Shown here: piece by piece, positions 9,510-18,444 of the stretch
Position numbering within the stretch: the stretch's first letter is position 1
How the letters are laid out: each line of letters begins with the position of its first letter
NCBI GenBank assembly: GCA_949743325.1
Contig: CATJTQ010000076.1
Span: 1 to 64,000, forward strand
Origin: an uncultured Lachnospiraceae bacterium
GTDB taxonomy: Bacteria; Bacillota; Clostridia; Lachnospirales; Lachnospiraceae
Direction of reading: 5' to 3'
Length of the DNA stretch: 64,000 bases
Notes under the pieces: generated by a model
Told to the model about the DNA's origin: nothing
The model's database searches: none
Seen by the model: only the letters and a program-made list of their open reading frames with translations
Program-made: the position numbers and the translations under genes

Positions 9510-9896
9510 ATGAGATTATTTAAGAAAAGTTTTGTTACAATGCTCTGTATTGCAGCAATTTTTACATTTGTTGGCTGTGGTATGAATAATGATGCTACAT
9601 CAGGAAAAGATGCATCCGCTTCACCTGACGCTACTTCAACAGCAGATGTCGACAATGATAAAGACAATAATGTAAACGATAATAATAAAGATAGTGATGT
9701 TATTGACAGAGATAACAATGGCACTAACAATAATAATGGTGCTGATAATTTGGTTGATGACGTTGAAGATGTCGGAGATGATATTAAAAACGGAGTAGAG
9801 GATGTCGGGGATGATATTAAGAACGGAGTAGATAATGCCGGAGATGATATTACGAATGGAGGTTCATCTACAAACGGAACTAATACCACAAGATAA
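9510..9896 (+). CDS. Small Asp/Asn-rich lipoprotein
   Basis: The ATG at 9510 has AAAGGAG just upstream; the TTG at 9495 has none. The 128-residue product has a lipoprotein signal (MRLFKK..., lipobox FVGC, Cys ~23), so it should be tethered to the outer face of the membrane. The rest is extremely rich in Asp and Asn, with three near-copies of a VGDDIKNGV unit (residues ~88-120). No domain is recognised. Its terminator lies inside the opposite-strand ANTAR gene (9938-9991). It may belong functionally to the upstream ABC system, but about 110 bases separate them. Confidence 0.7.
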   Translation: MRLFKKSFVTMLCIAAIFTFVGCGMNNDATSGKDASASPDATSTADVDNDKDNNVNDNNKDSDVIDRDNNGTNNNNGADNLVDDVEDVGDDIKNGVEDVGDDIKNGVDNAGDDITNGGSSTNGTNTTR

Positions 9897-9905
9897 TTAT
9901 TATTA

Positions 9906-10463
9906 CTATTGATGGTTACTAAAACCCATTAAACTTAGCAGCATGGCAGCGGTATCTGACATATTGTTACCACTGTCCATGCTGCTTTTTTGTATATATC
10001 GATATGCCTCTTCCTCTGAGAGATTGTTTTTTTCCATTAGAGCAATTTTTGCTTTTAATATAATTTTATTTTTATCAGAATTATTATTCTTATTGATTTT
10101 TCTTTTTTTTCTATATTTTTCACTGACCTGAATCATCATATTCAGCGTGTTAATCAGATCATGCGCCTTTATCGGCATTTCAAGAAAAAAGATGTTGTCT
10201 CCTCCATATACTTCCCATACGCGCTTTGAGGCAAGAACAAGCATAGATATCTGAATAGGTAAATTTTCTTTTATTTCCCGGCATGTCATATCATGAAATT
10301 TACATCCGCTTATTAAAATACCATTGTCTAATTCTTCAGCCGTCTGTATAGCCATGGCCCCGTTTGTACAAACACAATACACTTGGAATCCGCTTCTAGT
10401 AAGCATACTTTTTATCCTATTTGCATCTTCTATTTTGGGAAATGCTACTATAATACTGAACAT
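9906..10463 (-). CDS. ANTAR-domain RNA-binding regulator with degenerate receiver
   Basis: The 185-residue protein has an N-terminal receiver-like domain (~1-115), a Lys/Asn-rich linker and a C-terminal ANTAR domain (ILKAKIALMEKNNLSEEEAY, YIQKSSMD, MSDTAAMLLSL). ANTAR proteins bind paired hairpins in mRNA and act by antitermination. The usual phospho-acceptor Asp is not seen: the strand reads GILISGCKFHD. The conserved Lys is also altered (FLEMPI), so the receiver probably does not signal by phosphorylation. The start has GGAGGAA on the minus strand. It lies directly downstream of glnA, which fits nitrogen control. I could not find a convincing ANTAR target hairpin pair nearby. Confidence 0.85.
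   Translation of the reverse strand: MFSIIVAFPKIEDANRIKSMLTRSGFQVYCVCTNGAMAIQTAEELDNGILISGCKFHDMTCREIKENLPIQISMLVLASKRVWEVYGGDNIFFLEMPIKAHDLINTLNMMIQVSEKYRKKRKINKNNNSDKNKIILKAKIALMEKNNLSEEEAYRYIQKSSMDSGNNMSDTAAMLLSLMGFSNHQ
9938..9991 (+). terminator. Intrinsic terminator for the 9510 lipoprotein gene, inside the ANTAR coding region
   Basis: GCAGCATGG (9938-9946) pairs perfectly with CCATGCTGC (9977-9985). The stem continues inward as CAGxGGTA/TACCxCTG and is followed by TTTTTT (9986-9991). It reads as a terminator in the plus direction, 41 bases after the lipoprotein stop, yet it lies wholly within the 3' part of the minus-strand ANTAR gene. Confidence 0.78.
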
Positions 10464-10516
10464 TCGTTCCTCCTGGCTGTCTGTGGTGTAAAACTATTTT
10501 TGTTGTGTCTTCTTTT

Positions 10517-11899
10517 TTATAATGTGTACAAATACTGTTCTAATTCCCAGTTAGACACATGGGAACAATAATTGCGCCACTCCTCTTTTTTTGCTCTGTA
10601 AAATTTCTGCGTAATATGTTCTCCTAAAACATTTTGGATAAAAATATCATTCATAAAATCTTTTAGGGCTTCGTATAAATTATCCGGAAGTAAATCAATA
10701 CCTTCATTTATCATTTCTGAAGGCCGCATCTCGAACAGATTTTTTTCAATATGCTTAGGTGGTTCAATTTTATTATTTATACCGTCAAGACCAGCGGCGA
10801 GACATACTGCAAAGGCGAGATATGGGTTACAGGAGGCATCGGGACTTTGAAGTTCAATTCTTGTATGTTTTCCCCTTTCAGATGGTATTTTCATCAGTGC
10901 AGTTTTATTTGTTAATGACCATGTAATTGAAATAGGCGCTTCATATCCCCATACAAGTCTTTTATATGAATTAACAATAGGGTTAGTTATCGCAGTTATA
11001 GCTTTAATGTGTTTTATTAGACCGCCGATAAAATAGTACGCTTCTTTGCTTAATCCTAGCTTATCGTTTTCGTCAGAAAAGATATTTATGCCATCTTTAA
11101 ATAGAGAAAAATTCATATGCATACCAGAACCATGGGCGCCGTGTTTGGGTTTGGGCATAAAAGATGCATGGTAACCATGTCTTTTGGCAATTGTTTTAAC
11201 TGCAATTTTAAATGTCATTAGATCGTCAGCTATAGACAAGGCGTTGCCGTATTTAAAATCTATTTCATGCTGTCCGGCAGCCATTTCATGGTAGGACTGT
11301 TCTATTGTATATCCCATATCTTCTAATGTTAATACCATATCACGCCTTACATTTTCACCGGAATCTGTAGGTCCTATATCAAAGTAGCCGCCTTTTTCAT
11401 GTGTTGTTGTAGTCGGATTACCGTTTTCATCGGTATCAAACAGAAAAAACTCGCATTCGGGGCCAACCATAAAGTCATAACCCATTTGTTTTGCTTTTTT
11501 TAGTTCTCTTATTAAAATATTTCTTGAATCTCCGTGAAATGAATTTCCGTTAAGGTCATTTATGTTACAAATAAATCTGGCTACTTTACCTTGCTGTGGT
11601 CTCCATGGAAATATGACAAATGTGTTTAGGTCAGGGCACAGATACATATCAGATTCTTCGATTCTGACAAAATCATCGATAGTAGAGCCGTCAAACATAT
11701 ATCTGTTATCAAGAGCTTTTTTTAACTGACTTGCAGTTATAGCTATATTTTTCATCGTTCCGAAAATATCTGTAAACTGCAGACGTATAAATTCTACATC
11801 TTCTTCCTCAACTAATTTGATGATTTCTTCCCGAGTATACTTTGCAGGAGTATAATATTTATTGAAGTTTTCATTTGTGGGTAAAATTCGATTGTCCAT
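10517..11899 (-). CDS. glnA: Glutamine synthetase, type I
   Basis: GlnA makes glutamine from glutamate, ammonia and ATP. The 460-residue protein has metal- and substrate-binding motifs MVGPECEFFLFD, GQHEIDFKYG, KPKHGAHGSGMHMN and the ATP/glutamate region PSERGKHTRIELQSPDASCN. It lacks the C-terminal adenylylation loop region of longer beta-type enzymes as far as I can judge, so it is probably alpha type. The start has AAAGGAAA upstream. It lies 12 bases downstream of hisA and 53 bases upstream of the ANTAR gene on the same strand, so all three are probably co-transcribed, with ANTAR-mediated nitrogen control likely. Confidence 0.96.
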   Translation of the reverse strand: MDNRILPTNENFNKYYTPAKYTREEIIKLVEEEDVEFIRLQFTDIFGTMKNIAITASQLKKALDNRYMFDGSTIDDFVRIEESDMYLCPDLNTFVIFPWRPQQGKVARFICNINDLNGNSFHGDSRNILIRELKKAKQMGYDFMVGPECEFFLFDTDENGNPTTTTHEKGGYFDIGPTDSGENVRRDMVLTLEDMGYTIEQSYHEMAAGQHEIDFKYGNALSIADDLMTFKIAVKTIAKRHGYHASFMPKPKHGAHGSGMHMNFSLFKDGINIFSDENDKLGLSKEAYYFIGGLIKHIKAITAITNPIVNSYKRLVWGYEAPISITWSLTNKTALMKIPSERGKHTRIELQSPDASCNPYLAFAVCLAAGLDGINNKIEPPKHIEKNLFEMRPSEMINEGIDLLPDNLYEALKDFMNDIFIQNVLGEHITQKFYRAKKEEWRNYCSHVSNWELEQYLYTL

Positions 11900-11911
11900 A
11901 ATATTTCCTTT

Positions 11912-12685
11912 CTAGTTGCAGTATTTTTCTATAACAGTTTCAAATTTTAAATGGCCTCCAAATAAATCAAGCGCGCTTCCGATTGTCACATTGATTTTAT
12001 TGCGACCTAATTCTTTCAGCATATTAATGTCTTCATATGAACTTACCCCTCCGGCATAGGTTGTTGTAATTTTGCAGTCTGCTAAAATTTGTATTAGTTC
12101 TTTTTCTATTCCTTGTGATTTTCCTTCTACATCTACTGCATGTACTAAAAATTCATCACAATACTTGGCTAGTTCATTTAATTGTTCAATGTTAAGTTTC
12201 ATATTAGTGAATTTTTGCCAGCGGTCTGTGACAACATAGTAATCATTATTTTTTCTACGGCAGCTTAAGTCGATTACCAAATGTTCTCTGCCTACTTCAG
12301 ATTTAAGTTTTTCAAGATTTGTCATATTTATAAATCCGTCTTTGAAAACATAAGATGTGACAATTACATGAGATGCGCCGGCTTCAAGAAACTCGGATGC
12401 GTTCTCAGCTGTGATGCCACCTCCCGCCTGAAGGCCGCCACGGTATGCATCGAGAGCTTTTACAGCTTGCGATTTTGTTAAGTTATAATATTCAGAGCCA
12501 GGGGCATTTAGCAAAATAACATGACCGCCTTTTAATCCAAATTTTTTATAAATTTCAGCATAGTCATCTGCCTCCTGTGTAGAGACGAAATTTTCTTCTG
12601 CAAAATTATTTTTATCTAGCAGAGATGAACCTACTATCTGCTTGACTTTGCCATTGTGTATATCAATACATGGACGAAATTCCAT
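11912..12685 (-). CDS. hisA: Phosphoribosylformimino-5-aminoimidazole carboxamide ribotide isomerase, eukaryote-type
   Basis: HisA isomerises ProFAR to PRFAR in histidine synthesis. I start it at 12685 (MEFRPCIDIHNGKVKQIVG); the longer frame to 12754 adds residues not seen in the family. AGGAG lies about 12 bases upstream. The 257-residue TIM barrel has LQAGGGI, VIDLSCRR, LVHAVDVEG, TYAGGVSS and GSALDLFGG. The pattern matches the fungal/plant HIS6-type enzyme rather than the usual bacterial HisA. No other his gene is nearby; it precedes glnA, and HisFH uses glutamine, a possible metabolic link. Confidence 0.85.
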   Translation of the reverse strand: MEFRPCIDIHNGKVKQIVGSSLLDKNNFAEENFVSTQEADDYAEIYKKFGLKGGHVILLNAPGSEYYNLTKSQAVKALDAYRGGLQAGGGITAENASEFLEAGASHVIVTSYVFKDGFINMTNLEKLKSEVGREHLVIDLSCRRKNNDYYVVTDRWQKFTNMKLNIEQLNELAKYCDEFLVHAVDVEGKSQGIEKELIQILADCKITTTYAGGVSSYEDINMLKELGRNKINVTIGSALDLFGGHLKFETVIEKYCN

Positions 12686-12770
12686 ATAAATCTTCAACTC
12701 CTTTTTCTTCACAAAGTATACCAAATGGATGTCTTTAGCGCAATATTTTTTCATAAAATTCAGTTTTAAC

Positions 12771-12799
12771 TTGTCTAAAATGGAAAAAGCTAGTATAAT
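12771..12799 (+). promoter_or_regulatory. Promoter for dapF-dapL
   Basis: TTGTCT (12771-12776), 17-base spacer, then a perfect TATAAT (12794-12799), about 50 bases before the dapF start. It lies in the divergent region between hisA and dapF. Confidence 0.7.
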
Positions 12800-12848
12800 G
12801 TACGGGTGGTGTTAATAGTAAAATGAATATTGTTAGGAGGCGTTCATT

Positions 12849-13685
12849 ATGGAATTTACTAAAATGCATGGATGTGGAAATGACTATGTCTATGTTAACT
12901 GTCTAAAGGAGACTGTTATTAAACCATCTGAAGTTTCAGTTAAAGTCAGTGACAGGCATTTTGGTATAGGCGCTGATGGCCTTATTCTTATTAAGAATTC
13001 AGAGAAAGCAGATTTTTTTATGGAGATGTACAATGCTGATGGTTCACAGGCAGAAATGTGCGGTAATGGAATTCGCTGTGTTGCCAAGTATGTGTATGAT
13101 TATGGTCTTACTAAAAAGACAGATATTTCTGTGGATACGCTTGCGGGAATTAAATATCTTAAACTGCATATATGTGACAATAAGGTTGAAAGTGTAACTG
13201 TGGATATGGGAAGCCCAATATTTGTACCGTCAAAAATTCCTGCTTTATTTGATGGTGACATAATTATAGATCAACCTTTAATAATACAAGATGTAGAGTT
13301 TAAAGTTACGTGTGTGTCCATGGGCAATCCTCACGCAGTAGTCTTTATGGAAGAGATAGATACTCTTGAGCTTACTGAGTTGGGACCTCTGTTTGAGAAT
13401 AATGAAAAATTTCCCAATAGAATTAACACAGAGTTCATTCAAGTGTTAGACAGATCTCATATTAAGATGCGTGTCTGGGAGAGAGGCACAGGAGAAACCC
13501 TGGCATGTGGAACCGGTACTTGTGCGTCGGTTGTCGCATGTGTATTAAATGGATTTACAGATAATAAAGTTGAAGTGGATGTTTTAGGAGGAAGAATTAC
13601 AGTAGAATATAATAAAGAAGAAAATAAGGTATATATGACCGGACCTGCTGCTGTAGTTTTTGATGGAAATATACAGATAGATTAA
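12849..13685 (+). CDS. dapF: Diaminopimelate epimerase
   Basis: DapF interconverts LL- and meso-diaminopimelate, giving the precursor of peptidoglycan and lysine. The 278-residue protein has the two catalytic cysteines in MCGNGIRC (Cys ~76) and LACGTGTCAS (Cys ~219), plus the N-terminal KMHGCGNDY. TTAGGAGG sits just upstream of the ATG. dapL follows closely, forming a two-gene unit for the last steps of the aminotransferase route. It has its own promoter, apart from the riboswitch-controlled dapAB. Confidence 0.96.
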   Translation: MEFTKMHGCGNDYVYVNCLKETVIKPSEVSVKVSDRHFGIGADGLILIKNSEKADFFMEMYNADGSQAEMCGNGIRCVAKYVYDYGLTKKTDISVDTLAGIKYLKLHICDNKVESVTVDMGSPIFVPSKIPALFDGDIIIDQPLIIQDVEFKVTCVSMGNPHAVVFMEEIDTLELTELGPLFENNEKFPNRINTEFIQVLDRSHIKMRVWERGTGETLACGTGTCASVVACVLNGFTDNKVEVDVLGGRITVEYNKEENKVYMTGPAAVVFDGNIQID

Positions 13686-13730
13686 TGTACCAATATGCCG
13701 GTAAACAGGCAAGAAGGAGGAACAATTTTT

Positions 13731-14945
13731 ATGTTTAAAATTAATGAAAATTATTTAAAATTACCAGGAAGCTATCTTTTTAGCACAATAGCTAAGAAGG
13801 TTAAAGCATATCAAGAGGCTAATCCTGACAAAGAGATTATACGTCTTGGAATTGGAGATGTAACACAGCCGATAGCTCCTAAAATTATTGATGCCATGCA
13901 CAGTGCGGTAGATGAGATGGGAAAGGCTGAGACATTTCATGGGTATGCTCCTGATTTAGGGTATGATTTTCTAAGAAATGCAATTGTAGAAGGGGACTAT
14001 AAATCAAGAGGCGCAGATATTTCTGCTGATGAGATTTTTGTCAGCGACGGTGCCAAGTGCGATTCAGGAAATATTCAGGAAATATTTAGTCTTGATAATA
14101 AAATAGCAGTCTGTGACCCAGTGTATCCGGTATATGTTGACACTAACGTTATGGCTGGAAGAACCGGGAATTATAATTCAGATACAGAGATGTTTGAAAA
14201 TGTGATATATATGCAATGTAAAGAGGAAAATAATTTTGCGCCTCAGCTGCCTGATAAGACACCTGATATTATTTATCTTTGTTTTCCAAATAATCCGACA
14301 GGTTCAACAATAAATAAAGCTCAGCTTCAGGAATGGGTTGATTATGCAAATAAAGTCGGTGCTGTTATTATATATGACGCTGCATATGAAGCATATATTT
14401 CTGAGCAGGATGTTCCTCATACAATATATGAGTGTGAGGGGGCGAGAACTTGTGCCATTGAGCTGAAAAGTTTTTCAAAAAATGCCGGATTCACAGGTGT
14501 TAGACTTGGATATACAGTAGTGCCGAAAGATTTAAAATGTGGTGATGTCTGTCTTAATTCGCTTTGGGCCAGAAGGCATGGAACAAAATATAACGGCGCG
14601 CCTTATATAATACAGAGGGCAGGTGAGGCCGTATATTCTGCAGAGGGAAGAGAACAGATTAAGAAGCAGGTTGCATATTATATGAATAATGCAAAAATAA
14701 TAAAGGAAGGATTGCAGACTGCAGGCTTTACAGTTTCCGGCGGAGTAAATGCTCCATATATTTGGTTAAAGACGCCTGATAAGATGACATCATGGGAGTT
14801 TTTTGATTATCTTTTAGAGTCAGCTAATGTTGTAGGTACGCCTGGTTCAGGATTTGGACCGAGCGGCGAGGGATATTTCCGCCTCACAGCCTTTGGAAGT
14901 TATGAAAATACTATTGCTGCAATTGACAGAATTAAGAAATTGTAA
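13731..14945 (+). CDS. dapL: LL-diaminopimelate aminotransferase
   Basis: DapL converts tetrahydrodipicolinate directly to LL-DAP with glutamate, by-passing the acylated intermediates. The ATG at 13731 has AAGGAGG (13714-13720); an upstream ATG at 13695 has no ribosome site. The 404-residue fold-type I PLP enzyme shows [27 protein letters not shown] and the PLP lysine in [19 protein letters not shown]. It follows dapF by 45 bases. Its presence shows that this organism uses the DAP-aminotransferase variant of lysine synthesis. Confidence 0.95.
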   Translation: MFKINENYLKLPGSYLFSTIAKKVKAYQEANPDKEIIRLGIGDVTQPIAPKIIDAMHSAVDEMGKAETFHGYAPDLGYDFLRNAIVEGDYKSRGADISADEIFVSDGAKCDSGNIQEIFSLDNKIAVCDPVYPVYVDTNVMAGRTGNYNSDTEMFENVIYMQCKEENNFAPQLPDKTPDIIYLCFPNNPTGSTINKAQLQEWVDYANKVGAVIIYDAAYEAYISEQDVPHTIYECEGARTCAIELKSFSKNAGFTGVRLGYTVVPKDLKCGDVCLNSLWARRHGTKYNGAPYIIQRAGEAVYSAEGREQIKKQVAYYMNNAKIIKEGLQTAGFTVSGGVNAPYIWLKTPDKMTSWEFFDYLLESANVVGTPGSGFGPSGEGYFRLTAFGSYENTIAAIDRIKKL

Positions 14946-14975
14946 TATAAATATATAAAATATTTAAGGCAATGG

Positions 14976-15003
14976 AGTCTGGCATTTATACCAGACTTCT
15001 TTG
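14976..15003 (+). terminator. Terminator after dapL
   Basis: Perfect 7-bp stem AGTCTGG (14976-14982) / CCAGACT (14991-14997) with an 8-base loop, followed by TCTTT. It separates dapF-dapL from gatCAB. The U-run is short, so read-through is possible. Confidence 0.6.
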
Positions 15004-15035
15004 CGTAAAATAACTAAATTTGGAGGTAAGAATAG

Positions 15036-15329
15036 ATGGCAAACATTATTTCTGATGAGACTATTGAATATGTTGGTATTCTTGCTAAGCTTGAGCTTTC
15101 TGACAAGGAAAAAGAGCAGGCAAAAAAGGATATGGGAAGTATGCTTGATTATATTGACAAATTAAATGAACTTGATACAAAAGGAGTAGAGCCTATGTCT
15201 CATGTTTTTCCTGTTCATAATGTATTCCGTGAAGATATAGTGACTAATAATGATGACAGAGATAATATTTTAAAAAATGCACCAGAAGAAAAGGATGGAA
15301 GTTTTATGGTGCCAAAGACAGTAGATTAA
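15036..15329 (+). CDS. gatC: Asp/Glu-tRNA amidotransferase subunit C
   Basis: GatC is the small clamp subunit of GatCAB, which converts Glu-tRNA(Gln) and Asp-tRNA(Asn) to the amide forms. The 97-residue protein shows the family pattern: N-terminal helix [18 protein letters not shown], then [20 protein letters not shown] and VFREDIV. GGAGG precedes the ATG. It is the first of three adjacent gat genes. Confidence 0.94.
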   Translation: MANIISDETIEYVGILAKLELSDKEKEQAKKDMGSMLDYIDKLNELDTKGVEPMSHVFPVHNVFREDIVTNNDDRDNILKNAPEEKDGSFMVPKTVD

Positions 15330-15358
15330 TAAAGTATGTAAATAGGAGGAATACAGTT

Positions 15359-16825
15359 ATGGGACTTACGGAACTTACGGCAGTTGGTCTCGGCAAGAAG
15401 ATAAAAGCCGGGGAAGTTACAGTAAAGCAGGCTGTGGAAGCGGTTTTTGAACAGATAGAAAAGACTGAGAAAGATGTAAATGCTTATGTTACTGTTCTTG
15501 ATAAAGAGACTGTTTTAAAGAGGGCAGAGGAGGTTCAGGCGGATATTGATTCACGAAAGCTTGACAGTCCGTTGGCAGGAGTACCAGTTGCCATAAAAGA
15601 TAATATGTGTACAGAGGGTATTCTTACAACATGCAGTTCAAAAATATTAGGAAATTTTAACCCGACATTTTCTTCTGAGGCAGTTATAAATCTTGAGAAT
15701 GCTGGGGCAGTAATAGTTGGCAAGGCTAATATGGATGAGTTTGCGATGGGAAGCACAACGGAGACATCAGCTTATGGCGAGACAAAAAATCCATGGAATT
15801 TGGGACATGTTCCAGGAGGCTCATCAGGTGGATCTTGTGCTGCCGTGGCAGCGGAGGAGTGCTTTTTTGCTTTGGGCTCTGATACTGGAGGATCAATACG
15901 CCAACCCAGTTCTTTCTGTGGTGTCACTGGTTTAAAACCTACTTATGGGACAGTTTCCAGATATGGCTTGATTGCATATGGTTCATCATTGGATCAGATT
16001 GGACCGGTGGCAAAAGATGTGACAGATTGTGCTTCAATATTGGAAATAATTGCTTCACATGATAAAAAAGACAGTACATCTGTTAACAGGGAAAGTTATA
16101 AGTTTACAGATAGCCTTACAGATGATGTAAAAGGTATGAAAATAGGTATTCCAAAAGATTATTTTGGGGATGGTCTTGATCATGAAGTAAAAGAGGCAGT
16201 TTTAGCAGCAGCAGATGTTTTAAAAGAGAAAGGCGCTGTAGTTGAAGAATTTGAATTGGGTTTGGTTGAGTATGCAATACCAGCGTACTATGTAATAGCG
16301 TCAGCTGAGGCGAGTTCTAATTTGGCACGTTTTGATGGTGTTAAATATGGATACCGTACAAATGATGCAGACGGACTTCACGGAATGTATAAGAGAACTC
16401 GTTCTGAGGGTTTTGGTGAGGAAGTTAAGAGAAGAATAATGCTTGGCTCTTTTGTTCTTAGTTCGGGTTATTATGATGCTTACTATTTAAAAGCTCTTAG
16501 AACAAAGGCGCTTATTAAGAAAGAATTTGATAAGGCATTTTCGAAATATGATGTAATTCTTGGCCCGGCGTCGCCGACTACAGCTCCAAAACTGGGAGAA
16601 TCTTTATCAGATCCAATAAAAATGTATTTGGGAGATATTTATACAATATCTGTGAATCTAGCAGGTCTTCCAGGTATCAGCCTGCCATGCGGAACTGACA
16701 GTAAGGGGCTTCCGATAGGACTTCAATTGATAGGTGATTGTTTTAAGGAAAATAATATTATTCGTGCGGCATATTCATTTGAACAGTCAAGAGAATATAA
16801 GCGTCCTGAAATTGTATTAGGATAG
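15359..16825 (+). CDS. gatA: Asp/Glu-tRNA amidotransferase subunit A
   Basis: GatA is the glutaminase subunit, releasing ammonia for transamidation. The 488-residue protein carries the amidase signature: catalytic Lys in PVAIKDNM (~77), cis-Ser in PGGSSGGSCAAVA and nucleophile Ser in GSDTGGSIRQPSS. AGGAGGAAT precedes the ATG. It lies 29 bases after gatC and 16 bases before gatB. Confidence 0.97.
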   Translation: MGLTELTAVGLGKKIKAGEVTVKQAVEAVFEQIEKTEKDVNAYVTVLDKETVLKRAEEVQADIDSRKLDSPLAGVPVAIKDNMCTEGILTTCSSKILGNFNPTFSSEAVINLENAGAVIVGKANMDEFAMGSTTETSAYGETKNPWNLGHVPGGSSGGSCAAVAAEECFFALGSDTGGSIRQPSSFCGVTGLKPTYGTVSRYGLIAYGSSLDQIGPVAKDVTDCASILEIIASHDKKDSTSVNRESYKFTDSLTDDVKGMKIGIPKDYFGDGLDHEVKEAVLAAADVLKEKGAVVEEFELGLVEYAIPAYYVIASAEASSNLARFDGVKYGYRTNDADGLHGMYKRTRSEGFGEEVKRRIMLGSFVLSSGYYDAYYLKALRTKALIKKEFDKAFSKYDVILGPASPTTAPKLGESLSDPIKMYLGDIYTISVNLAGLPGISLPCGTDSKGLPIGLQLIGDCFKENNIIRAAYSFEQSREYKRPEIVLG

Positions 16826-16841
16826 GAAGGAGGAGAAAGAA

Positions 16842-18281
16842 ATGGCAAAGTATGAAACAGTTATAGGACTTGAAGTCCATGTAGAATTAGCGACAAAAAC
16901 TAAGATATTTTGTGGCTGCTCAACAGCTTTCGGCGGAGCGCCTAACACTCACACTTGTCCTGTGTGTACAGGTATGCCTGGGTCCCTTCCTGTATTAAAT
17001 AAGCAGGTAGTAGAATATGCAATGGCGGTTGGCATTGCGACAAATTGTAAAATAACACAGAATTGTAAGTTTGACCGTAAAAATTACTTTTATCCTGACA
17101 ATCCTCAAAATTACCAGATATCTCAGCTGTATCTGCCGATATGTCGTGATGGCAGAGTGGAAATTGAGCTTGAGGACGGTACTAAGAAAACAATAGGAAT
17201 TCATGAGATTCATATGGAGGAAGATGCAGGAAAACTTATTCATGATGAGTGGGATGACTGTTCGTTAGTCGATTTTAATCGTTCAGGCGTACCGCTTATT
17301 GAGATCGTGTCAGAGCCGGATATGCGTTCTGCTGAAGAAGTAAATGCATATCTTGATAAACTTCGTCTTATTATACAATATCTAGGCGCATCTGACTGCA
17401 AGCTGCAGGAAGGCTCAATGAGAGCAGATGTTAACTTGTCTGTCAGAGAGGTTGGGTCGAAAGAGTTTGGAACAAGGACAGAAATGAAAAATCTGAATTC
17501 ATTTAAAGCTATAGCAAGGGCGATTGCTGGAGAACGTGAAAGACAGATTGATTTAATAGAGTCTGGAGAGTCTGTTATTCAAGAGACAAGACGTTGGGAT
17601 GACACAAAAGGATACTCTTATGCAATGCGTTCTAAGGAAGATGCACAGGATTACCGTTATTTTCCGGAGCCTGATTTAGTGCCTATTATAATTAGTGATG
17701 AATGGCTTGATGAAGTTAAATCACGACAGCCTGAATTTAGATATGAGAAGCTTGAGAGATATAAAAAAGAATATGAGATTCCTGAATATGATGCCAAGAT
17801 AATTACAGAGTCAAAGCATATGGCTGATATATTTGAGGATACTGTTGCTATTTGCAATAAGCCGAAGAAAGTTTCTAATTGGTTAATGGTAGAGACTATG
17901 AGGCTTATGAAGGCACATGAGTTGGAGGCAGAGGAACTTTCTTTCTCGCCAGAAAATCTAGCCAAGTTAATTGAACTTGTGGATGCAGGAACAATAAACG
18001 GAAATGTAGCTAAGGAAGTGTTTGAGAAGATTTTCCTTGATAATATAGACCCAGTAGATTATGTTGATAAACATGGTCTTAAAATGGATAATGACGTTGA
18101 TGGATTAAAGGTGATTTTAGAAAAAATAATATCTGATAATCCGCAGTCAGTAGAAGACTATAATAACGGAAAGAAAAAGGCAATAGGTTTCCTTGTGGGT
18201 CAGGCTATGAAGGAGACAAAAGGAAAAGCGAATCCTGGAGTAATTAATAAGATGATTCAGGAGATGCTTGATAAGAATTAA
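16842..18281 (+). CDS. gatB: Asp/Glu-tRNA amidotransferase subunit B
   Basis: GatB is the kinase/transamidase subunit that binds the mischarged tRNA. The 479-residue protein begins with the conserved ETVIGLEVHVEL and has CPVCTGMPGSLPVLN, KNYFYPDNPQNYQISQ, HMEEDAGKL and DFNRSGVPLIEIVSEPD, then the C-terminal YqeY-like tail (NPGVINKMIQEML). The two N-terminal Cys pairs (CGCS, CPVC) suit a zinc site. GGAAGGAGG precedes the start. It ends the gatCAB unit. Confidence 0.97.
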   Translation: MAKYETVIGLEVHVELATKTKIFCGCSTAFGGAPNTHTCPVCTGMPGSLPVLNKQVVEYAMAVGIATNCKITQNCKFDRKNYFYPDNPQNYQISQLYLPICRDGRVEIELEDGTKKTIGIHEIHMEEDAGKLIHDEWDDCSLVDFNRSGVPLIEIVSEPDMRSAEEVNAYLDKLRLIIQYLGASDCKLQEGSMRADVNLSVREVGSKEFGTRTEMKNLNSFKAIARAIAGERERQIDLIESGESVIQETRRWDDTKGYSYAMRSKEDAQDYRYFPEPDLVPIIISDEWLDEVKSRQPEFRYEKLERYKKEYEIPEYDAKIITESKHMADIFEDTVAICNKPKKVSNWLMVETMRLMKAHELEAEELSFSPENLAKLIELVDAGTINGNVAKEVFEKIFLDNIDPVDYVDKHGLKMDNDVDGLKVILEKIISDNPQSVEDYNNGKKKAIGFLVGQAMKETKGKANPGVINKMIQEMLDKN

Positions 18282-18348
18282 TAGTTTTATTTTATATTTT
18301 GTTATGTTTAGATTAAAAAAATCTTTATTTATCTAAATAAAACAGACA

Positions 18349-18412
18349 AAAGAAGAAGTCCTATATTGAATAATAACGGTAAGATGCCTTGTTTCATGTG
18401 GACTTCTTCTTT
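18349..18412. terminator. Long hairpin between convergent gatB and the 18445 gene
   Basis: A perfect 13-bp inverted repeat, AAAGAAGAAGTCC (18349-18361) and GGACTTCTTCTTT (18400-18412), flanks a 38-base loop. It stands between two converging genes, with T-runs on both strands, so it probably terminates transcription in both directions. A second, weaker TTTAGAT/ATCTAAA pair lies at 18307-18337. Confidence 0.55.
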
Positions 18413-18444
18413 ATATTTGTAAAGTAAAAATATATGATTTTGTT

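Noticed and set aside
9461..9889. A 142-codon minus-strand frame with Ser/Leu/Thr repeats
   Set aside because: It is antisense to the Asp/Asn-rich lipoprotein gene; composition is a by-product of that repeat.
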